This document shows positions 1 through 7,818 of a stretch of DNA of 33,304 bases, one piece after another; position 1 is the first letter of the stretch; each line of letters starts with the position of its first letter. This DNA is from OMIS01 sp964443885 (GTDB lineage Bacteria > Patescibacteriota > Microgenomatia > UBA1400 > PJMF01). The notes beneath the pieces were generated by a model that ran no database searches, was not told the DNA's origin, and saw nothing but the letters and a program-made list of their open reading frames with translations. The position numbers and the translations under genes were made by a program. Location of the stretch: the NCBI GenBank assembly GCA_964443885.1, contig CAYUES010000007.1, positions 1 to 33,304 of the forward strand, in the 5' to 3' direction.

Positions 1-2
1 CT

Positions 3-92
3 ACCATTTTGAAAGACCAAAATATACCTGAATTCCTTGTGCGTGAAGATAAAGTTATCTTGAACATTACTGCTTTAACAATTGCAGAATAA
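3..92 (+). CDS. C-terminal end of an unidentified protein (5' partial)
   Basis: An open frame enters from outside the window and stops with TAA at 90-92, giving about 29 residues ending in LNITALTIAE. A different frame then reads INIHIDQVRAEAEKLLDSLR from 89 to a TAA at 148-150. Joined by a one-base shift, the two give one plausible C-terminus. The alternating hydrophobic strand followed by a charged helix faintly recalls the end of an F-ATPase epsilon subunit, but too little is present to name it. Either the gene ends at 92 or there is a frameshift near 89-91. Confidence 0.35.
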   Translation, partial: TILKDQNIPEFLVREDKVILNITALTIAE

Positions 93-142
93 ATATTCAC
101 ATAGATCAAGTGCGAGCTGAGGCTGAAAAATTACTAGATTCT

Positions 143-667
143 TTAAGATAATGATCTTATCAGCTTCTCTTCAATTAAGAATTCCAGAACTTTGTTGTGG
201 TTATGGGTTGGCGCGAGCAATTTTACTGCGTCATCAAAACTAACAAGGGCAACTCTCTTTACGTCAGGTGTTAACTGCACATCTAGAACTTCACTAGCTT
301 CTGCATAAAAATATGGCACGTATGAATGCGGAAAGGGATAAGATTTCTTAGGATCATCTCGGTATAAAATAGGCTTCGCTGGGGATATTTTTTTGTAACC
401 AAAAAAAACTGGATTTTTTATGACAGCACCACTTTGTTCTAGTACCTCTCTCTTGACTGTCTCAGCCGCAGTCTCTGGATGATCAATGTGTCCTCCTGCA
501 AACTCCAAACCTCGTTCTTCGTGTTCTACCAGAACTAGTTTTGAGTCAAAAGTCACAATACAAAAAGCTGCGGTGCACAGTTCTGACTGAGGCATCTCAA
601 CTTGAACATGAAACTCCCAAGGAATCTCGCCCCAACTTCCACTAGTTATAACTTTTGACTCAGTCAT
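143..667 (-). CDS. Nudix hydrolase
   Basis: A 174-residue Nudix-fold protein, expected to hydrolyse a nucleoside diphosphate linked to another group; the substrate is unknown. The Nudix box lies at about residues 58-81: the spacing G-x5-E-x7-REVLEQSG is intact, but the last metal-binding glutamate of REUxEE is Gln. In MutT that position is a metal ligand, so activity may be reduced or the metal site rearranged. An unusually long hydrophilic segment follows the box. The ATG lies 2 bases after the stop of the upstream HAD gene, so the two are probably co-transcribed as a small nucleotide or phosphate housekeeping pair. The stop at 143-145 overlaps the tail of the plus-strand frame ending at 150. 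Confidence 0.8.
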   Translation of the reverse strand: MTESKVITSGSWGEIPWEFHVQVEMPQSELCTAAFCIVTFDSKLVLVEHEERGLEFAGGHIDHPETAAETVKREVLEQSGAVIKNPVFFGYKKISPAKPILYRDDPKKSYPFPHSYVPYFYAEASEVLDVQLTPDVKRVALVSFDDAVKLLAPTHNHNKVLEFLIEEKLIRSLS

Positions 668-669
668 TT

Positions 670-1440
670 CTAACTTTCTGTATTGAGCACAAACCGATTA
701 ATAACTTCAACCACACCATCATCCTGCACTGAAGCTACGACATGGGTAGCGACATTCTTTAAAACTTCTTCAGCATTGCCCATCGCTACCTTGACAGCTG
801 CATACTCCATCATCGAGACGTCACTAGCTCCATCACCCACCGCAATTGTTTCTTCTGGCGTAATACCTAGTACTTTTTGTAAGTAGCGTAGTCCACCGCC
901 TTTGGCCGCATCTTTATGACTGAGTAAAACAAGCGACAAGTTGGGATCACTCCAGTGACTAGCTAAAGTAATCGCATACTGATCAGGTAATGCCTTCAGT
1001 AACTCAAAAATCTTAGCACCGTTGTTTTTTGGTGAGATAAAGGAAAGTGTCGTCACGATGTCATCAGTGCTCTCAGGGTGAACTTGCAACCATTTTCCAT
1101 CGATGCAGTATCCAATTGATTCACACAAAGACTCAACAGCATCACGCATTTGCCTTACAGCAGCCGATGGCAAGTACAACGTATACTCAAGATCCCCATC
1201 TGGTTTAATAACCCGTGTGCCATTTTCGGTCACGTGATATAAGTTATGTAACTCCAAGGCATCAATGATAACTTGCTGATCAGCACGCGCTCGGGCACTA
1301 ACAATCGCGACAGTAACTACTTCTTTGGCTGCTTTAATAGCTGCAATTACTCCTGGTGACAAATCATGAGTGTGTTCTGGCACAAGTGTACCATCCACAT
1401 CAAACGCGATTAATTTATACTTCAGACTCTCTTTGCTCAT
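670..1440 (-). CDS. HAD-superfamily (Cof-type, class IIB) phosphatase
   Basis: A 256-residue haloacid-dehalogenase hydrolase that probably dephosphorylates a sugar phosphate or similar metabolite in the cytoplasm. All four motifs are visible: I FDVDGT near the N-terminus (nucleophile Asp), II the Ser of SARAR, III the Lys of SHKDAAKGGG, IV GDGASDVSMM. The cap between motifs II and III fits the Cof/IIB type. An in-frame ATG exists 13 codons upstream (1479), but GGAGGT sits 3 bases before the ATG at 1440, which decides the start. The Nudix gene follows 2 bases after the stop. The exact substrate cannot be told from sequence. Confidence 0.85.
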   Translation of the reverse strand: MSKESLKYKLIAFDVDGTLVPEHTHDLSPGVIAAIKAAKEVVTVAIVSARARADQQVIIDALELHNLYHVTENGTRVIKPDGDLEYTLYLPSAAVRQMRDAVESLCESIGYCIDGKWLQVHPESTDDIVTTLSFISPKNNGAKIFELLKALPDQYAITLASHWSDPNLSLVLLSHKDAAKGGGLRYLQKVLGITPEETIAVGDGASDVSMMEYAAVKVAMGNAEEVLKNVATHVVASVQDDGVVEVINRFVLNTES

Positions 1441-1467
1441 AAGACCTCCGTTCACCAATATTGTTGA

Positions 1468-1486
1468 TGAATTATGCAATAATTCA
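1468..1486. promoter_or_regulatory. Perfect 19-base inverted repeat, candidate operator
   Basis: TGAATTAT-GCA-ATAATTCA has 8-base arms with no mismatch. It overlaps a possible minus-strand -10 (CATAAT, 1471-1476) upstream of the HAD-Nudix pair and lies in the 90-base divergent gap before the helicase gene. The position suits a repressor site; no regulator in the window is linked to it. Confidence 0.35.
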
Positions 1487-1511
1487 ACTCGCGAAATCTA
1501 GGCTCTACGCC

Positions 1512-1520
1512 TGTTATACT
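1512..1520 (+). promoter_or_regulatory. Extended -10 (TGT-TATACT) of the PIF1-like gene
   Basis: TATACT at 1515-1520 is preceded by TGT and is followed after 10 bases by the ATG at 1531. Transcription would start about 4 bases before the ATG, so the mRNA should be nearly leaderless. No Shine-Dalgarno sequence is present. Confidence 0.55.
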
Positions 1521-1530
1521 ACCTAAATAC

Positions 1531-2997
1531 ATGGAAGTGATTATCTTCTTTTCTATTATCATTGGAATCTACGTGCTCACAAAAAAATCGCCTCACTTTA
1601 CCACCCCACCAACCAAGTCGTACGTGCGTCACAACTCCAAGGTTGCAACAAAAGTTCCGCCCTTTAAACCTTCTCAAAAACTAATCAATGAAAAACGTGT
1701 CGAACTCGAAAACACCAAACTCAGTCCCGAACAACAAGAACTCTTTGATACCCTGGAGAACTCCATTGATCACTACTTCGTCACCGGCAAGGCCGGCACC
1801 GGTAAGTCGCTCCTCCTCCAGTACCTCAAGCACTTCACCAAGAAAAAACTCGTCGTCGTCGCTCCAACTGGTGTTGCCGCCATTAATGTCGGTGGTCAGA
1901 CTATTCATTCACTTTTTAGAATTGCTCCAGGTTTTATTCGCAAAAACTCAATTCGCCTTGATGCCAAAGTCGCGACACTCCTAGAAAACTTAGAAACCGT
2001 TGTTATCGACGAGATCTCGATGGTGCGAGCAGACATGATGGATGCGATTGACTCACTCTTGCGCAAAGCCAAAAAATCTAATGAGGCTTTTGGCGGCGTC
2101 CAGATTATTATGTTTGGCGATCTATTTCAACTACCACCAATCATGGAAGATCGCGAGCTGCACCAATACTTTATCGAAACCTACGGCGGCTTTTACTTCT
2201 TTAATGCCGATGTCTGGAAAAGCACCAAACTCAACATCGTCGAACTTTCACACATCTTCCGTCAAAAAGATGGTCACTTCAAAGATATTCTCAATACGAT
2301 TCGTAGTGGTAGCCCTGATCCGACAGTTTTAGTCAAACTCAACGAACGCGCGCAAGTACAAATCCCTACCACTGGCTCGATTACCCTCGCCACCACCAAT
2401 AAGTCTGCCAACGAGATCAACCAGCGCAAACTCGCTGAACTCATCAATACTTCGTATCAGTACAAGGCATCAATTACCGGTGCTTTAGAAGCCTCCGCCT
2501 ACCCCACCGAAGAAGTTCTCAGCCTCAAAAAAGGTGCGCAAATCATGATGCTCAAAAACGACAAAGACAAACGTTGGGTAAACGGCACACTCGGCACCAT
2601 TGAGTCTGTAAGCGCCAAGGAAGTCAAAGTTTTGCTTGATGGAGTTGTCCATACGGTCGAACCAGAAACTTGGAGCAAGATCCGCTATACCTTCAATCAA
2701 GAAAAGCAAAGTGTCGAAGAAGAAGTGATCAGTTCGTTTACTCAGTTTCCGATTCGCTTAGCGTGGGCGATTACCATTCACAAATCCCAAGGTCAGACCT
2801 ACAGCAGTGTGATTATCGATATGGGCAATGGTGCGTTTGCACATGGCCAAACCTACGTGGCCCTGAGTCGCTGCACCACGCTCGAAACTCTGTACCTCAA
2901 AAAAGAAATTACTCGCCGCGATATTATCGTTGATAAATCAGTGATTACCTTTATGCAGAGTGTCGATGGGCGGATACTGCTTGATCCAGATGCATAG
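1531..2997 (+). CDS. PIF1/RecD2-like ATP-dependent DNA helicase with N-terminal membrane segment
   Basis: A 488-residue superfamily 1B 5'-3' helicase. Visible motifs are Walker A GKAGTGKS (86-93), APTGVAA (motif Ia), VVIDEIS (Walker B), GDLFQLPP (motif III), a conserved FRQ, and near the end HKSQGQT and YVALSRC, all typical of PIF1. These enzymes unwind DNA, including quadruplexes and recombination intermediates. Residues 2-17 (VIIFFSIIIGIYVL) form a hydrophobic segment followed by Lys-rich sequence, as in a membrane anchor facing the cytoplasm; this is unusual for a helicase. No other Met occurs before the helicase core, and the promoter sits directly before this ATG, so the start is likely right. 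The gene is convergent with trmD, with 1 base between the stops. Confidence 0.88.
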   Translation: MEVIIFFSIIIGIYVLTKKSPHFTTPPTKSYVRHNSKVATKVPPFKPSQKLINEKRVELENTKLSPEQQELFDTLENSIDHYFVTGKAGTGKSLLLQYLKHFTKKKLVVVAPTGVAAINVGGQTIHSLFRIAPGFIRKNSIRLDAKVATLLENLETVVIDEISMVRADMMDAIDSLLRKAKKSNEAFGGVQIIMFGDLFQLPPIMEDRELHQYFIETYGGFYFFNADVWKSTKLNIVELSHIFRQKDGHFKDILNTIRSGSPDPTVLVKLNERAQVQIPTTGSITLATTNKSANEINQRKLAELINTSYQYKASITGALEASAYPTEEVLSLKKGAQIMMLKNDKDKRWVNGTLGTIESVSAKEVKVLLDGVVHTVEPETWSKIRYTFNQEKQSVEEEVISSFTQFPIRLAWAITIHKSQGQTYSSVIIDMGNGAFAHGQTYVALSRCTTLETLYLKKEITRRDIIVDKSVITFMQSVDGRILLDPDA

Positions 2998-2998
2998 G

Positions 2999-3658
2999 CT
3001 ACTCACTTTTACGCTGTTCATCACGCCATTTTTCGATCTCAGCATGATGTCCACCCAGCAGTACTTCAGGCACTTGCCAGCCTTGGTAGTCCGCCGGCCG
3101 CGTATACTGCGGAAAACCCAACTGACCAGGCTTACTATGTGATTCATCTTGATTACTTTCGGTATTGCCCAAAGCTCCTGGCAGCAATCGCGTCACCGCG
3201 TCAGCCATCACCAGCGCCGCTGGCTCACCACCAGTCAAAACATAGTCACCAATTCGGACTTCTTCATCTATCAAATGTTCAGCCACACGCTCATCCACAC
3301 CTTCATAGTGGCCACAGATAATTGCCAGAGCATCGATCGCGGCATACTCTTTCGCCACTTCTTGCGTAAAAGACCGACCCTTGGCCGACGTTAACACCAC
3401 TTTTGTCTTAAACGTATCAGCAGGAAACTTTTTTCGCCAGACTTGCAGGGCGGCATCAATTGGCTCAACGAGCATCACCATACCAGGTCCACCGCCATAC
3501 GGACGATCGTCGGTCATTTTGTGTTTATCGGTCGCAAAGTCGCGAATATTGACTACATCGTACTCAACAGCACCAGCTGCTTGGGCACGCTTCAGAATCG
3601 AAGACTGCAACGGTGTCGTGAAAAAGTCTGGAAAGATCGTAAAAATTGTCAAATGCAT
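2999..3658 (-). CDS. trmD: tRNA (guanine-N1-)-methyltransferase (m1G37)
   Basis: A 219-residue SPOUT-class enzyme that methylates G37 of tRNAs reading CNN codons, which prevents +1 frameshifting. Diagnostic stretches are the N-terminal IFTIFPDFF, DDRPYGGGPGMVM and the trefoil-knot AdoMet site GHYEGVDERV followed by IGDYVLTGGEPAA. Length is normal except for a short C-terminal domain. A GTG at 3664 is also in frame, but the ATG at 3658 fits an extended -10 at 3668-3676, which would start transcription 2-3 bases upstream of it. It is divergent from the anchored unknown gene and stands alone rather than in the usual rpsP-rimM-trmD-rplS operon. Confidence 0.95.
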   Translation of the reverse strand: MHLTIFTIFPDFFTTPLQSSILKRAQAAGAVEYDVVNIRDFATDKHKMTDDRPYGGGPGMVMLVEPIDAALQVWRKKFPADTFKTKVVLTSAKGRSFTQEVAKEYAAIDALAIICGHYEGVDERVAEHLIDEEVRIGDYVLTGGEPAALVMADAVTRLLPGALGNTESNQDESHSKPGQLGFPQYTRPADYQGWQVPEVLLGGHHAEIEKWRDEQRKSE

Positions 3659-3667
3659 AGCCACTGT

Positions 3668-3676
3668 ATTCTACCA
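3668..3676 (-). promoter_or_regulatory. Extended -10 (TGG-TAGAAT) of trmD
   Basis: Read on the minus strand, TGGTAGAAT ends 9 bases before the trmD ATG, predicting a leader of about 2-3 bases. It lies back to back with the plus-strand -10 at 3687-3695. Confidence 0.55.
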
Positions 3677-3686
3677 TTCAAAATCT

Positions 3687-3695
3687 TGCTACAAT
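3687..3695 (+). promoter_or_regulatory. Extended -10 (TGC-TACAAT) of the anchored unknown gene
   Basis: TACAAT at 3690-3695 with TG one base upstream. The ATG at 3713 is 17 bases downstream, so the leader would be about 10 bases, with no Shine-Dalgarno match. Confidence 0.5.
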
Positions 3696-3712
3696 ATGAG
3701 TACTACACAACT

Positions 3713-4807
3713 ATGACACGCAAAGAACCTGAGGGTGCTACCCTCACCAAAATTACTCGCATGGGACGCAACGTCGTTAAGTATGGTATTACCACCCTAG
3801 TGATTCTTATGGTTGGCCGAGTAGCCATGTCTGCATTTATTGCATTCTGGAAGGCTATGAATCCGCCACCACCTCCCGAGCCGACTGCCGGATTCGGTGC
3901 TCTTCCCTCTATTCAGTTTCCCCTCCAAACTGATGAAGATAAACCGGTTAGTTATCGACTCGAAACTGCTTCTGGTACTTTACCCAACTTTGGTGATCGT
4001 GCCAAAGTCTTTCTAATGACCAAGAACTCTGCCAACTTATTGGATACAGAAAACGCTCAGAAGACAGCCTCAGCATATGGTTTTACTGAGAAGCCAGAAA
4101 TTTTAAACTCACGAACACATCGCTGGACGAAAATCCAGCCACTCACTACCACTTTTGACTTCGATATCATCGATCATAATTTTACGTATGAAACTGACTT
4201 TTTAAGTCGACCAGAATTAATTCTCGAAGCGGATTTACCAACCAATTTCGATGCTGACCAGCAAGTTAAGTCATTTTTGAGTACCGCTCAATTGCTGCCT
4301 CCAGATGTAGCAACCACTTCAGGTGAAATTACTTATTTGAGAGCGGTAGGTGGACTTTTGAAACCTGCTGTAGCTATTTCCGAAGCTGACTTCGTACAAG
4401 TTGATTTAAATCGCGGACCAATCGATGGCATTTACAATCCGTATACTCCAGATGGTGTGACGGGGGCGATTCATGCGGTACTAGTCAGTGGTCGAGGTGG
4501 CAACAATATTCTCAAGTTAATTCGTCAGATTTACCCGATTGATTACTCGATGGTTCATACCTACTATATTCGCAGTTCCCAGAGTGCTTGGAATACACTC
4601 CAGTCTGGCGAAGGGTATATTGCCAATAAAGGAACTACTGAACCTGCAGTGATTCGACAAGTGGAGCTTGGGTACTTTGAAAGTACTGACTACCAGCCAT
4701 ACTATCAGCCAATCTATGTTTTTAAGGGTGATGGTGGGTTTATTGGCTATGTAAGTGCTATTGACCCCCGGTATATACTACAGAGTCAAACTACTGGTCC
4801 ACAATAA
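3713..4807 (+). CDS. Membrane-anchored protein of unknown function
   Basis: A 364-residue protein I do not recognise. A charged N-terminus is followed by one membrane segment (about residues 24-43), a proline run (PPPPPEP, about 51-57) as a flexible linker, and a roughly 300-residue extracellular part. The C-terminal end (YYQPIYVFKGDGGFIGYVSAIDP) looks like a small mixed alpha/beta domain of the PepSY/YycI kind; this resemblance is weak. The frame is open further upstream, but that part overlaps trmD antisense, and the promoter supports the ATG at 3713. The stop is 1 base before gltX, so the two are probably co-transcribed. A role in the cell envelope is inferred from the topology only. Confidence 0.75.
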   Translation: MTRKEPEGATLTKITRMGRNVVKYGITTLVILMVGRVAMSAFIAFWKAMNPPPPPEPTAGFGALPSIQFPLQTDEDKPVSYRLETASGTLPNFGDRAKVFLMTKNSANLLDTENAQKTASAYGFTEKPEILNSRTHRWTKIQPLTTTFDFDIIDHNFTYETDFLSRPELILEADLPTNFDADQQVKSFLSTAQLLPPDVATTSGEITYLRAVGGLLKPAVAISEADFVQVDLNRGPIDGIYNPYTPDGVTGAIHAVLVSGRGGNNILKLIRQIYPIDYSMVHTYYIRSSQSAWNTLQSGEGYIANKGTTEPAVIRQVELGYFESTDYQPYYQPIYVFKGDGGFIGYVSAIDPRYILQSQTTGPQ

Positions 4808-4808
4808 T

Positions 4809-6242
4809 ATGCAACAAACTGTTCGAACCCGTATGGCTCCTAGTCCAACTGGTGAGTATCATGTCGGTCATATCTCTACTCTTCTAAAGAACTATGCCTT
4901 TGCCAAGCAAAAAGGTGGTCAGTTTGTCTTGCGTATCGAAGATACTGATCAAGAGCGTAAGGTTGAAGGCGCCGTTGAAAAAATCATGAAGGTAATTCGC
5001 GCCTACGGCCTCGATTGGGATGAAGGTCCTGATAAAGGCGGCCCGTATGCTCCATACGTTCAGTCTGAGCGTCTATCTATCTATAAAGAGTACGTTGATA
5101 CATTAGTAGCTACTGGTAAAGCCTACTTTTGTTTTTGTACTAAAGAACGCCTTGAGCAAATGCGTGAAAATCAAATTGCGACTAAGCAGCTGCCAAAGTA
5201 CGATAAACACTGTCGCACTCTCTCTGAAAAAGAAATTCAAGATAACCTTGCTCAAAACAAACCCCATGTGGTACGGCTACTCGTTCCTGATAACGAAACT
5301 ATCGAGTTCACCGATTTAATTCGTGGCAAAATTGAAATTGAGTCAAGTAATATTGACGATCAAGTGTTACTAAAGTCTGACGGCTTCCCAACCTATCACT
5401 TAGCCGTAGTGGTCGATGACTACTTAATGCAGATCACTCATGTGATGCGCGGTGAAGAGTGGATTAGCTCAACACCCAAGCATATTTTGCTGTATCGAGC
5501 TTTTGGCTGGCAACCACCTGTCTATGCACATATTCCTGTCTTCTTGAATCCAGATGGTCAAGGCAAGATGAGTAAACGTAAAGGTACCGTCGCTGCCCAG
5601 TCATTCTTAGACAATGGCTACCTACCAGAAGCGATGCTCAACTTCTTTATGATCTTAGGCTGGGCACCTGGTGAGCAGCGCGAGATCATAACTCTCGATG
5701 AGTACATCAAAGAATTCGACCCTTCCCAAATTAGTGCCAAGTCTGTTGTATTTGACCTACAAAAACTGGCTTGGATTAATGGTATGTACATTCGTCAGTT
5801 GTCCCTGGAAGAATTGACCAAACGTATCCAGCCATTTTTACCAGCTGACTTTCCAACCGACAAACTCTCTGAGATTTTGCCACTCGTCAGCGAGCGTTTG
5901 GTTACGCTCAAAGACATTGAAGAGCTAACAGAGTTTTTCTATCGTCCAATTAGCCATGATGCAGCACTCTTGCTTAAAAAAGCTGACGCAGAACTCGTCA
6001 AAGACCAACTTACCCAGACGAGTGTGAAAATTTCTGACATAACCGACTGGAGCTTGCCTGCACTTGAAACAGTAATTCGCTCATTGCAAGAAACTACTGA
6101 GTGGAAGAAAAGCCAGTACTTTATGATGCTTCGTATTGCGGTCACTGGCCGAACTGCAACTCCACCACTCTTTGAGACCATGATCGCCCTCGGCAAAGAA
6201 ACAGTACTAGAACGACTTCAGGCAGCACACAAAACCATCTAA
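4809..6242 (+). CDS. gltX: Glutamyl-tRNA synthetase
   Basis: A 477-residue class I aminoacyl-tRNA synthetase that attaches glutamate to tRNA. HIGH-like HVGH lies at residues 18-21 after APSPTGE, KMSKR at 253-257 after NPDGQG, and FVLRIEDTD in the Rossmann fold. CFC plus a later Cys (about 108-135) could be what remains of the zinc-binding region. The C-terminal helical anticodon-binding region is complete and length is normal for bacteria. The ATG follows the stop of the anchored gene by 1 base, without an obvious ribosome site, suggesting translational coupling. Whether it also charges tRNA-Gln (with GatCAB) cannot be told here, although a tRNA-Gln gene is present at 19.5 kb. Confidence 0.95.
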   Translation: MQQTVRTRMAPSPTGEYHVGHISTLLKNYAFAKQKGGQFVLRIEDTDQERKVEGAVEKIMKVIRAYGLDWDEGPDKGGPYAPYVQSERLSIYKEYVDTLVATGKAYFCFCTKERLEQMRENQIATKQLPKYDKHCRTLSEKEIQDNLAQNKPHVVRLLVPDNETIEFTDLIRGKIEIESSNIDDQVLLKSDGFPTYHLAVVVDDYLMQITHVMRGEEWISSTPKHILLYRAFGWQPPVYAHIPVFLNPDGQGKMSKRKGTVAAQSFLDNGYLPEAMLNFFMILGWAPGEQREIITLDEYIKEFDPSQISAKSVVFDLQKLAWINGMYIRQLSLEELTKRIQPFLPADFPTDKLSEILPLVSERLVTLKDIEELTEFFYRPISHDAALLLKKADAELVKDQLTQTSVKISDITDWSLPALETVIRSLQETTEWKKSQYFMMLRIAVTGRTATPPLFETMIALGKETVLERLQAAHKTI

Positions 6243-6259
6243 CCAGTTACAGTGGTTGG
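6241..6259 (+). other. Weak hairpin after gltX
   Basis: AACCA-GTTACAG-TGGTT (6241-6257, extendable with a G-U pair on the outside) follows the gltX stop. There is no U-tract, so intrinsic termination is doubtful; it may only slow polymerase or shield the mRNA end. Confidence 0.25.
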
Positions 6260-6268
6260 CCTATCAGG

Positions 6269-6274
6269 TATACT
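6269..6274 (+). promoter_or_regulatory. -10 box (TATACT) before the 283-residue unknown gene
   Basis: TATACT ends 10 bases before the ATG at 6285, predicting a leader of about 3 bases. No clear -35 is seen. Confidence 0.5.
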
Positions 6275-6284
6275 AAATTTACGT

Positions 6285-7136
6285 ATGCCTGCACCGCATC
6301 AATCGCGCACCTCACCAGCTAGATTAGATAAATTACTAACTAAAACCGATCACTATCGGAGCCTGTTTGAAAAATCGTACCCCGAGATCTATTCCCAACT
6401 ACAAACACAACAACATGCTGTAGCTCAGTCAGGTACTACAGCCTCATTTACTGCTGAATCCAAAAATACTAGGTTGGAACAAAACTTAGCTTCAGAACTA
6501 GACCAAGAAGAGTTTGAGGCGGTGATGACTAAAGCCCAAGCGCTTACACAACTACCACCGGGTAAGATTGATACCGAAACTGCGTTGTATTTAGAACAAC
6601 AACTTGGTGAGTTGCTTGGCTTTCAGGTGGCTACCAAGCTGCAAGATAATGAGGTTCCACACAGTTTTGGGATTGTTCGTGCCCTGCCACACCTGAAACG
6701 ATCACCTACCGATGAGCGCTCACAACATGACTACAGCCGGGCGCCATTTCTGAACAAACGTGGTTATTTTGGCTGGTTGCCATCACAGCTAGCAGAAGAC
6801 ACTGAACTTGAGTTACTTGAAAAGTACTATCTAGCAATTCCATTTTTCTTATTACCTAATTGGGATAGTGTTTCAGCTGCTGTCAAAAAATGGTACAGTT
6901 TTCGAAAAATGGTGTTGATCAATCCTTTTGAACAACAAGCAGTTGTCTGTGTAGTTGGTGACTCATTTGATAGCGGCTATACCAAGTATCAATTTGGGGC
7001 TTCGCCTGAAGTAATCCTAGAAGGTAAATGCTGGTCCCCTGCTACGCTCGGTAAAGTTCTCATTTTTTTTGTTCTTGATGATGAAAATCAAATTCCTTTA
7101 GGTCCAGTTTCTTTGCGACAAGGAACCAATGCATAA
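6285..7136 (+). CDS. Protein of unknown function (283 residues)
   Basis: I do not recognise a named family. The first ~100 residues are hydrophilic and helical (Gln/Glu rich), with no signal peptide. The C-terminal part looks like a compact beta domain: NPFEQQAVVCVVGDSF, then FGASPEVI and VLIFFVLDDENQIPLGPV. That pattern of a Gly-Asp turn, a GASPE motif and a terminal beta strand is one I associate with uncharacterised small-genome bacterial proteins, but I cannot assign a function. A GTG 11 codons upstream is possible; the ATG is chosen because of the -10 box before it. The last 8 bases overlap the next gene, which points to coupled translation. Confidence 0.7.
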   Translation: MPAPHQSRTSPARLDKLLTKTDHYRSLFEKSYPEIYSQLQTQQHAVAQSGTTASFTAESKNTRLEQNLASELDQEEFEAVMTKAQALTQLPPGKIDTETALYLEQQLGELLGFQVATKLQDNEVPHSFGIVRALPHLKRSPTDERSQHDYSRAPFLNKRGYFGWLPSQLAEDTELELLEKYYLAIPFFLLPNWDSVSAAVKKWYSFRKMVLINPFEQQAVVCVVGDSFDSGYTKYQFGASPEVILEGKCWSPATLGKVLIFFVLDDENQIPLGPVSLRQGTNA

Positions 7137-7422
7137 AACCCTCCTACTAACGCTCGTTGAAGAAAAACTAATTATGCGGTATCTTAACAGTGTTGATCCA
7201 ACCGAGTATGAGCGTGCTCAAGTTTTACTAGCGCAGTGCGTTGGATATGCGGTTTTAACAGCAATTTTGCCGTTTTTCGAATCCACCAAGCACGCCGCAA
7301 TTGCACAGTTGATTAGTCAGGCTGATCAGAACACTCAACAGCAGTGGCTGACCAATCAACCAAGCGAAGTTAAACTCAGTATCAAAGAAACAGTAGAACG
7401 ATTATTTTTATCTATATCCTAG
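7129..7422 (+). CDS. Small helical protein of unknown function (97 residues)
   Basis: The start codon lies within the end of the preceding gene (8-base overlap, ATGCATAA) and the stop is 3 bases before ybeY, so the three genes form an operon. The protein is almost entirely helical (LLLTLVEEKLIMRYL near the start, IKETVERLFLSI at the end), with a hydrophobic centre (AVLTAILPFFE, about 41-51) too short and mixed to be a convincing membrane segment. No motif is recognised. Confidence 0.65.
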   Translation: MHKTLLLTLVEEKLIMRYLNSVDPTEYERAQVLLAQCVGYAVLTAILPFFESTKHAAIAQLISQADQNTQQQWLTNQPSEVKLSIKETVERLFLSIS

Positions 7423-7425
7423 CTT

Positions 7426-7815
7426 ATGATCATGATTAACCTCTTTGTAGGGTCCCGCTTTCCAGTTAACCGAAAAAAAATTCGTGAGTGTGTTAACCAG
7501 GTGTTGAGTGAACACCGAATCGATCATGCTCAAATTGATATTTCAATTGTTGGATCGCGTAAAATTAAAGAGCTTAATGAATCACAACTCAAGCATGAAG
7601 GAAAAACCGACGTTCTTTCTTTTCCACAGCACGAGAAAAAACAACTCGAAGATTTTCCACTGCCAGAAGGAATTCCACCGCATCTTGGAGACATCGTCGT
7701 AAGTTTTCCTGAGGCAATAAAAACAGCCAAAAAGTTTGGCAAACGCGTCGATGATCAGCTTTGTTTTTACATTGAACATGGCATGATGCACTTACTAGGG
7801 TATCATCACGAATAA
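7426..7815 (+). CDS. ybeY: Endoribonuclease YbeY
   Basis: A 129-residue zinc-dependent ribonuclease of the UPF0054 family, needed for 16S rRNA 3'-end maturation and ribosome quality control. KTDVLSFP (about 60-67) and HLGDIVVS precede the zinc motif HGMMHLLGYHH, which has the H-x3-H-x5-H spacing; the usual Asp of GYDH is His. The protein stops directly after this motif, whereas most YbeY proteins continue for about 15-25 residues, so it is a minimal form. A second in-frame ATG two codons in is also possible. dnaX starts 3 bases after the stop. Confidence 0.9.
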   Translation: MIMINLFVGSRFPVNRKKIRECVNQVLSEHRIDHAQIDISIVGSRKIKELNESQLKHEGKTDVLSFPQHEKKQLEDFPLPEGIPPHLGDIVVSFPEAIKTAKKFGKRVDDQLCFYIEHGMMHLLGYHHE

Positions 7816-7818
7816 ACT

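Noticed and set aside
3443..3712. Longer N-terminus for the anchored unknown protein
   Set aside because: It would overlap trmD antisense, lacks a promoter upstream, and the extra residues look like translated shadow sequence; the -10 at 3690 fits the ATG at 3713.
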